From: Xenorhabdus sp. BG5
Lineage (GTDB): Bacteria; Pseudomonadota; Gammaproteobacteria; Enterobacterales; Enterobacteriaceae
Reading direction: 5' to 3'
NCBI RefSeq assembly: GCF_015163665.1
Contig: NZ_JADEUG010000001.1
Span: 310,001 to 374,000 of the forward strand
DNA: 64,000 nucleotides
The notes beneath the pieces are model-generated. The model ran no database searches. It worked only from the letters and a program-made list of their open reading frames with translations, and had not been told where the DNA came from. Shown in pieces: positions 60,501 to 64,000 of the stretch; position 1 is the stretch's first letter, and each line of letters starts with the position of its first letter. The position numbers and the translations under genes were made by a program.

Positions 60501-63500
60501 TACCTCGGCCGCAATGATTTTCAGGTCAAGCTGCGGGGCTTTCGCATTGAATTGGGCGAAATCGAGACACAACTGATGCAGTGTGATGGGGTGCGCGAAG
60601 CGGTTGTGATCGCCCGCGAAGATGAGGCAGGGCAAAAACAGTTGGTTGCCTATTTGCGTCCACGAGATGGTGCTGAACTACTGCCCGCTGAATTGCGTCA
60701 ACAACTCGCTCAACACCTTGCCGACTATATGCTGCCGAGTGCTTTTGTCACGTTAGCGACTTTTCCGTTAACGCCTAACGGCAAACTCAACCGGCAGGCG
60801 CTCCCTGTGCCAGATGCCGCTGCCGTCGTGACGCGCAGCTATGAAGCCCCCGTCGGTGAAATAGAAACTGCGTTGGCACAAATCTGGCGAGACTTACTGG
60901 GGCTGGAACAGGTTGGCCGTCATGACCATTTCTTTGAGCTGGGTGGACACTCTCTGCTTGCCGTCCAACTTGTTGCGCGTATCCGTCAGGGGCTGGCACG
61001 GGAGTTACCGTTACAGACACTCTTTGACCAACCGATTCTAATGACATTAGCGCATACGTTAACTAACGTGGCTACAACGACTCATACCGTTATTCCCATA
61101 GCTGACCGCAACCAGCCACTGCCTCTCTCCTTTGCTCAACAACGTTTATGGTTCCTCGGTCAGCTCGATCCGGCGGCGAGTCAAGCCTACCATTTACCTG
61201 CGGCACTACGCCTGAGTGGTTCACTGGATCGTCATGCGTTAGTGATTGCCCTTGACCGTCTGGTTGCTCGCCATGAAAGCCTGCGCACTCGCTTTATATT
61301 GATTGAAGGACAACCCTACCAACACATTGAACCTGCTGACCTCGGTTTTACCCTGTCCTGCCACAACCTGTGCCAGCTTGATCCGGCCTTGCATACCCGC
61401 CGTGTTACCGAGCTTATCGAACGCGAATCCCAAACACCTTTTGATTTCATCCAAGGGCCACTTATTCGTGGTCAACTGCTGCAACTGGCAGACGAAGAAC
61501 ATATCTTGCTGCTGACCCTGCATCATATTATCACTGACGGCTGGTCGCTTGGTGTGCTGGTACGAGAACTGGGTGTTTTCTACCGTGCAGCGCTTGAGAG
61601 CGAAGAAAATCCTTTACCACCACTCCCCATCCAGTATGCGGATTATGCGGTCTGGCAACATGCTCAGCTAAAAGAAACGCCTCTGGAAACACAACGTGAT
61701 TTCTGGTGTACCCAGCTTAAAGACGCGCCAGCCTTACTGACGCTACCTACCGATCGGCCGCGCCCAGCCATACAAACCTATGCGGGTGACCAGATCTCTT
61801 TCCAGTTTGATGCTGCGTTATTGGTATCACTTAAAGCACTTGGACAACGCCATAACTGCACCTTGTTTATGACCCTATTGAGTGCCTGGAGTATCGTATT
61901 AGCCCGACTCAGTGGTCAGAACGATATCGTTATCGGCACCCCAGTCGCCAATCGCCCACACCATGAACTTGAAGGCGTGATAGGTTTCTTTGTCAATACG
62001 CTGGCCTTACGTGTCACATTTAATGATGGCCTCAATGTCACGGCGCTGCTCGCACAAGTTCGCGAACGAGCACTTGCCGCCTATGCTCATCAGGATCTGC
62101 CTTTCGAACAGATGGTGGAGGCACTCCAGCCTGAACGTAACTTAAGCTACAGTCCCCTTTTTCAGGTAATGCTGACCTTGAATAACACACCCGCCCAGAA
62201 TCTGGTATTACCTGATTTGCAGCTCACCTCAATTGAGCAGGCTCACCATGGTGCCTATTTTGACATCACATTATCACTCACTGAAACCGAATCAGGTTTA
62301 GCCGGCGCGATAACCTATGCTGCTGATTTATTCGATTCAACCACGGTTGAACGGATGGTTGACTACCTGAAAAATATATTGGCGGCCATGGTTACTGATG
62401 AAACACAGCGCATTGCCACTCTGCCGATAATGACAAAATCGGAACAACAATTGCTGGCAAATTTCAATGCCACACAGATGGATTTCCCGTCAGAAACCTT
62501 AATCCATCCCCCGTTTGAAGCACTGGCCGCGCAACAACCCAATGCGCCCGCCGTGGTATTTGAAGAACAAACGATGAGTTATGGCGAACTGAACCGGCGC
62601 GCTAATCAGCTGGCCCATTATTTGATTGCGCGAGGCGTCCGTCCAGACAAGCGCGTGGCGATTTGTGTCGAGCGCAGTCTGGATATGGTGGTCGGCTTAC
62701 TGGCTATCCTTAAGGCTGGCGGAGCCTATGTCCCGCTCGATCCGGCCTACCCGACTGAACGGCTAACCTATATGCTCAACGACGCGGCGCCCGTGGTCCT
62801 GCTGACCCAGAGCACGTTAGCTAACACCCTGAACAGTACAGACACCAGTTATCTCACCCTGCTGCTTGATGCGCCGGCAATGTCTCTCGCAGAACAACCG
62901 ACTGACAATCCTGACACGCAGAATATGGGGCTGACACCCCACCATCTGGCCTATGTTATCTACACGTCTGGCTCCACCGGATTACCCAAGGGCGTAGAAA
63001 TGCCGCTGGCCGCCTTGTCAAACTTACTGCAATGGCACCGGCACGCGCCTTCACACCCCGCCGGCACGGGCAAAACCCTGCAATTTGCCGCACTGGGATT
63101 TGATGTCGCTTTTCAGGAAATCTTTACCACCCTGAGTGAAGGCGGCTGTCTGGTTCTGGTTAATGAAACCCAACGGCGGGCACCGCAACAGCTTCTCTGG
63201 CTGATCCAGCAACAACAGATTGACCGCATTTTTCTGCCCTATATTGCACTCCAGCATCTGGCTGAAGCCGCCAGTGACAGTGAAGACGATTTTTCCTGCC
63301 TGGCGCATATCATCACCGCCGGCGAGCAACTGCGTATTACACCGGCCATTGCGCGTTTCCTGCAACGGGCTGATTGCCGGTTACATAATCACTATGGCCC
63401 GACAGAAAGCCACGTTGTCACGGCCTATTCATTGGATAAGGCGATGACACCATGGCCAACACTGCCCCCCATCGGTCGCCCGATTGCCAACAACCGTATT

Positions 63501-64000
63501 TATATCCTTGATGGCAGCGGCCAACCCGTACCTTTGGGGGTAACCGGGGAAATCTATATCGCCGGCGCTGGGGTGGCTCGTGGGTATCGAAACCGGCCGG
63601 AACTGACCGCTGAACGTTTCCTTGTTGACCCGTTTTCCCCATATCCTGATGACCGCATGTACAAAACCGGCGACCTCGGCCGCTGGCGGCCTGATGGCAA
63701 TATCGAATACCTCGGCCGCAATGATTTTCAGGTCAAACTGCGGGGATTCCGTATTGAACTGGGGGAAATCGAAACACAGCTGATGCAGTGTCACGGGGTG
63801 CGCGAAGCCGTGGTGATTGCCCGCGAAGATGAGCCTGGCGAGAAACGGCTGGTGGCCTATCTGCGGCCGCTGGCGGGCGCTAAACTCATGCCGGCTGAAC
63901 TGCGTCAGCAACTCGCCCGACACCTGGCCGACTATATGTTACCCAGTGCTTTTGTGATGCTGGAAACCTTCCCACTCACGCCCAATGGCAAACTCAACCG
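54516..64000 (+). CDS. NRPS third protein of the assembly line, 5' part (runs off the window)
   Basis: An open frame of at least 3161 codons with no stop in the window. It starts at ATG 54516, overlapping the previous stop as ATGA (a second ATG at 54531 is also plausible and matches the start of the preceding docking segment). Order: docking segment (NRDNLKRAVLQKKIKEQL), C (about 42-482, HHIISDG), A10 (504-1002), T10 (Ser1051), dual E/C (1092-1575), A11 (1602-2102), T11 (Ser2146), C (2200-2642, HHIITDG), A12 (from 2662, cut at the window end). Pockets: Ala-like, beta-Ala-like, Pro. It adds residues 10-12; more modules and a thioesterase should follow downstream. Confidence 0.92.
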   Translation, partial: MIRHNMNRDNLKRAVLQKKIKEQLQHNKHHQQRPPIKQAVRARPLPLSFAQQRLWFLNQLDPAASLAYHLPIALRLTGQLNRDFLTNALNHLVARHESLRTRFVLNEGQPCQHIDPADSGFALSCHDLRRLDTKTQASRLAELTTLATQAPFDLTQGPLIRGQLLQLTDEEHVLLLTQHHIISDGWSIGVLVHELGALYRAALDNQDDPLPLLPIQYVDYAVWQREWLQGTVLAKQRDFWCTQLKGAPALLTLPTDRPRPSVPTYAGKQVPVQFDATLLASLKSFGQRHHTTLFMTILAAWSIVLARLSGQDDIVIGTPVANRPHRELEGLVGFFVNTLALRVTLNDDPNVTELLDQVRERALAAYAHQDLPFEQVVEALQPDRSLSYSPIFQVMLALNNTPAKTLTLPGLQLSQIEQTRHSTHFDMTLSLTETESGLFGELEYAVDLFDSSTIERMVSYLKRVLVAMTSETELTIASLPILSASERHQLLVEFNATQADFPQEALIHQLVEMQTAQTPNATAVVCGEQSLSYGELNHYANHLAYHLITLGVNPDDRVAICVERSLEMVVGLLAILKAGGAYVPLDPAYPTSRLAYMLEDATPVVVITQKKFTDRLTSSAPTVFIDNLLSHDNQDRLSQSIANPDAQARGLTSNHLAYVIYTSGSTGSPKGVAIAHRNTVNFLTWTQRTFRPEVLAHTLFATSFNFDLSVYECFAPLISGGTVHIVADTLSLIAAKSSATEQAISLINTVPSAIAHLSETNAIPPTVKAINLAGEALKPHIVEHLFTYSGVEDICNLYGPSETTTYSTWTRMNRTTNVVSHIGRPIANTRIYILDAARQLVPLGVTGEIYIAGAGVARGYLNRPELTAERFLSDPFASEPNARMYKTGDLGRWLPDGNIEYLGRNDFQVKLRGFRIELGEIEAQLMQCHGVREAVVIAREDEPGQKRLVAYLRPLAGAELIPAELRQQLAQHLADYMLPSAFVTLDTFPLNANGKLDRQALPVPDTSAVITRGYATPVGEIETALARIWQDLLGLEQVGRHDHFFELGGHSLLIVNLIEQLHNLGWRLDVRSVFATPILSELAQTILTSQDNPCAFEAPPQLIPEGCTSITPDMLPLVSLSQDEIDAIVATVSGGAANVQDIYPLAPLQEGILFQHLLQTQGDDYLLQSLLAFDTRERLDAFLAALQHIIARHDILRTAAYWQDLAQPVQVVWRQASLHINVFTATTADDVLSQSISSQLRDYTDPRQHRLNLSRAPLFAADIAHDPVHDEWLLSLRFHHLVSDHMTLELIFAEIAHVLQGDAAMLPTALPYRNFIARLLSVPVAEHEAYFRDQLADIAEPTAPYGVLSVASDNRTLNEHSLSLDPTLAKTIRSQARRLGISPGVLFHVAWAQVLAQTSGHHDVVFGSVLLGRLQGIAGANRILGMFINTLPIRITLSGFSVQEVVQATYHNLTLLLEHEQAPLSLAQRCSGVPQPMPLFSALLNYRHSQSGEMETASSVWAGIRILAAEERTNYPITLSVDDMGVGFHLTAQTVTSIDPARITHYLVTAISGLIDALIHHPQQPILHVPILPALEQRQLLTDFNATQADFPQDVLIHQLFEIEAVQHPADIAVVYGEQSLSYGELNRRANRLAHHLIMLGVRPDDRVAICVERSPEMVVGLLAILKAGGAYVPLDPAYPAERLAYMLEDSATVAILTQLAWLDIFTSTESTDAIPLLLLDIQDDSMEMQPDHNPEISGLTPHHLAYVVYTSGSTGLPKGVMSSHLALCNRLLWFVRDIAIPPLIGALKTSISFVDSITETLGVLLAGGKLVVFNNQEVKDPIQFSEGLQRFNVNYLVVVPSLLKLLIQDRDNRIHLKSVRTLICSGERLAPELARQVVTDYPWLRLLNFYGSSEINGDATWYEYSAQAGVPEVSVIGRPIANSQSYILDPHGQLVPLGVTGEIYIAGVGLARGYLNQPELTTERFLADPFSSEPDARMYKTGDLGRWLPDGNIEYLGRNDFQVKLRGFRIELGEIETQLMQCDGVREAVVIAREDEAGQKQLVAYLRPRDGAELLPAELRQQLAQHLADYMLPSAFVTLATFPLTPNGKLNRQALPVPDAAAVVTRSYEAPVGEIETALAQIWRDLLGLEQVGRHDHFFELGGHSLLAVQLVARIRQGLARELPLQTLFDQPILMTLAHTLTNVATTTHTVIPIADRNQPLPLSFAQQRLWFLGQLDPAASQAYHLPAALRLSGSLDRHALVIALDRLVARHESLRTRFILIEGQPYQHIEPADLGFTLSCHNLCQLDPALHTRRVTELIERESQTPFDFIQGPLIRGQLLQLADEEHILLLTLHHIITDGWSLGVLVRELGVFYRAALESEENPLPPLPIQYADYAVWQHAQLKETPLETQRDFWCTQLKDAPALLTLPTDRPRPAIQTYAGDQISFQFDAALLVSLKALGQRHNCTLFMTLLSAWSIVLARLSGQNDIVIGTPVANRPHHELEGVIGFFVNTLALRVTFNDGLNVTALLAQVRERALAAYAHQDLPFEQMVEALQPERNLSYSPLFQVMLTLNNTPAQNLVLPDLQLTSIEQAHHGAYFDITLSLTETESGLAGAITYAADLFDSTTVERMVDYLKNILAAMVTDETQRIATLPIMTKSEQQLLANFNATQMDFPSETLIHPPFEALAAQQPNAPAVVFEEQTMSYGELNRRANQLAHYLIARGVRPDKRVAICVERSLDMVVGLLAILKAGGAYVPLDPAYPTERLTYMLNDAAPVVLLTQSTLANTLNSTDTSYLTLLLDAPAMSLAEQPTDNPDTQNMGLTPHHLAYVIYTSGSTGLPKGVEMPLAALSNLLQWHRHAPSHPAGTGKTLQFAALGFDVAFQEIFTTLSEGGCLVLVNETQRRAPQQLLWLIQQQQIDRIFLPYIALQHLAEAASDSEDDFSCLAHIITAGEQLRITPAIARFLQRADCRLHNHYGPTESHVVTAYSLDKAMTPWPTLPPIGRPIANNRIYILDGSGQPVPLGVTGEIYIAGAGVARGYRNRPELTAERFLVDPFSPYPDDRMYKTGDLGRWRPDGNIEYLGRNDFQVKLRGFRIELGEIETQLMQCHGVREAVVIAREDEPGEKRLVAYLRPLAGAKLMPAELRQQLARHLADYMLPSAFVMLETFPLTPNGKLN
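54640..57720 (+). other. NRPS module 10: C (LCL) - A (Ala-like) - T
   Basis: C motif HHIISDG. Pocket D-L-Y-N-N-A-L-T-Y, identical to module 2. The T domain (GWRLDVRSVF) precedes a dual E/C. Confidence 0.7.
57790..61010 (+). other. NRPS module 11: dual E/C with altered motif - A (beta-Ala-like) - T
   Basis: The dual motif reads QHLLQTQGD (about 57977), the first His replaced by Gln. The A domain lacks the Asp235 that binds alpha-amino groups: the core is SFVDSITETL, and the pocket reads V-D-T-V-I-S-F-G-D, close to the beta-alanine code V-D-W-V-I-S-L-A-D. The motif around the P-loop is normal (YTSGSTGLPKG). Confidence 0.75.
61115..64000 (+). other. NRPS module 12: C (LCL) - A (Pro), truncated by the window end
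   Basis: C motif HHIITDG. The A domain has the pocket D-V-Q-F-I-A-H-V-V (Pro) and is almost identical at the DNA level to A1 of module 1. The T domain lies beyond base 64000. Confidence 0.85.
62459..64000. repeat. Duplicated Pro A-domain DNA, copy in module 12
   Basis: Second copy of the 26463-28032 segment, lacking the 12-bp stretch TCGGCCGAAACC. Similarity continues to the end of the window, so its true right boundary is not visible. Confidence 0.85.

Noticed and set aside
25614-63923. Dozens of 60-190-codon frames on the minus strand and other plus frames inside the NRPS genes
   Set aside because: They shadow conserved NRPS motifs, recur at the same place in each module, and lack ribosome-binding sites; they follow from the high-GC repeated coding sequence.

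Overview
The window looks like a piece of chromosome from an entomopathogenic Morganellaceae bacterium, most likely Xenorhabdus (Photorhabdus is the alternative). The basis is AT-rich enterobacterial housekeeping genes next to toxin-like genes, a holin/endolysin pair without a prophage, decayed IS pieces, a dispersed palindromic repeat, and a very large NRPS locus. The species call is inference from gene content and remembered families; no search was run.

Layout. 1-4.8 kb: the end of a small cysteine-containing exported peptide, an alpha/beta hydrolase, a DHA1-type MFS exporter, a thioredoxin followed by a wrecked trxB, a DUF1471 periplasmic protein and an IS200/IS605 transposase remnant. 4.8-8.2 kb (minus strand): an omptin protease, a HutD/Ves-family protein and a MocR-type GntR/aminotransferase regulator. 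8.6-11.2 kb: cyanide-insensitive bd-type oxidase cioAB plus an overlapping DUF2474 small subunit. 11.4-13.6 kb (minus): phoH behind a promoter / arginine-rich mini-ORF / terminator arrangement, and an exported endonuclease I. 13.9-16.5 kb: a small unknown protein, two tandem UspF-like stress proteins and a NupC-family nucleoside transporter. 17.1-18.4 kb (minus): a two-gene unit of a small lipoprotein-like protein and a pertussis-toxin-S1-like ADP-ribosyltransferase. 19.2-22.8 kb (minus): adiA-adiC, the arginine-dependent acid-resistance pair, without adiY between them. 23.2-24.4 kb: a holin/endolysin-like pair and a cold-shock protein.

25.0-64.0 kb is one NRPS assembly line in three consecutive, translationally coupled genes; the third runs off the window. 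It holds 7 + 2 + at least 3 modules. A starter C domain opens the line, then L-C-L and dual E/C condensation domains alternate without exception, so residues 2, 4, 6, 8 and 10 are predicted D and the odd residues L or achiral. My reading of the specificity pockets is Pro, Ala-like, Val-like, hydrophobic, Ile/Val-like, Thr, Val-like, Ile/Val-like, Val-like, Ala-like, beta-Ala-like, Pro, with more to come beyond the window. An N-acylated, mostly hydrophobic peptide of about 13 residues with Thr and beta-Ala matches what I remember of the xenoamicin (xab) tridecadepsipeptides of Xenorhabdus, so this is probably a xenoamicin-type cluster or a close variant rather than an unknown class. No thioesterase, MbtH, transporter or beta-alanine supply gene is visible; the first and last would be expected downstream.

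The least expected signals are: the alternating L/D logic with two near-identical docking-domain pairs; an A domain copied almost unchanged from module 1 to module 12; altered dual-E/C His motifs in modules 9 and 11; the attenuator-like leader of phoH; and a pair of similar ~45-bp sequences in front of the MocR gene and in front of cioAB.
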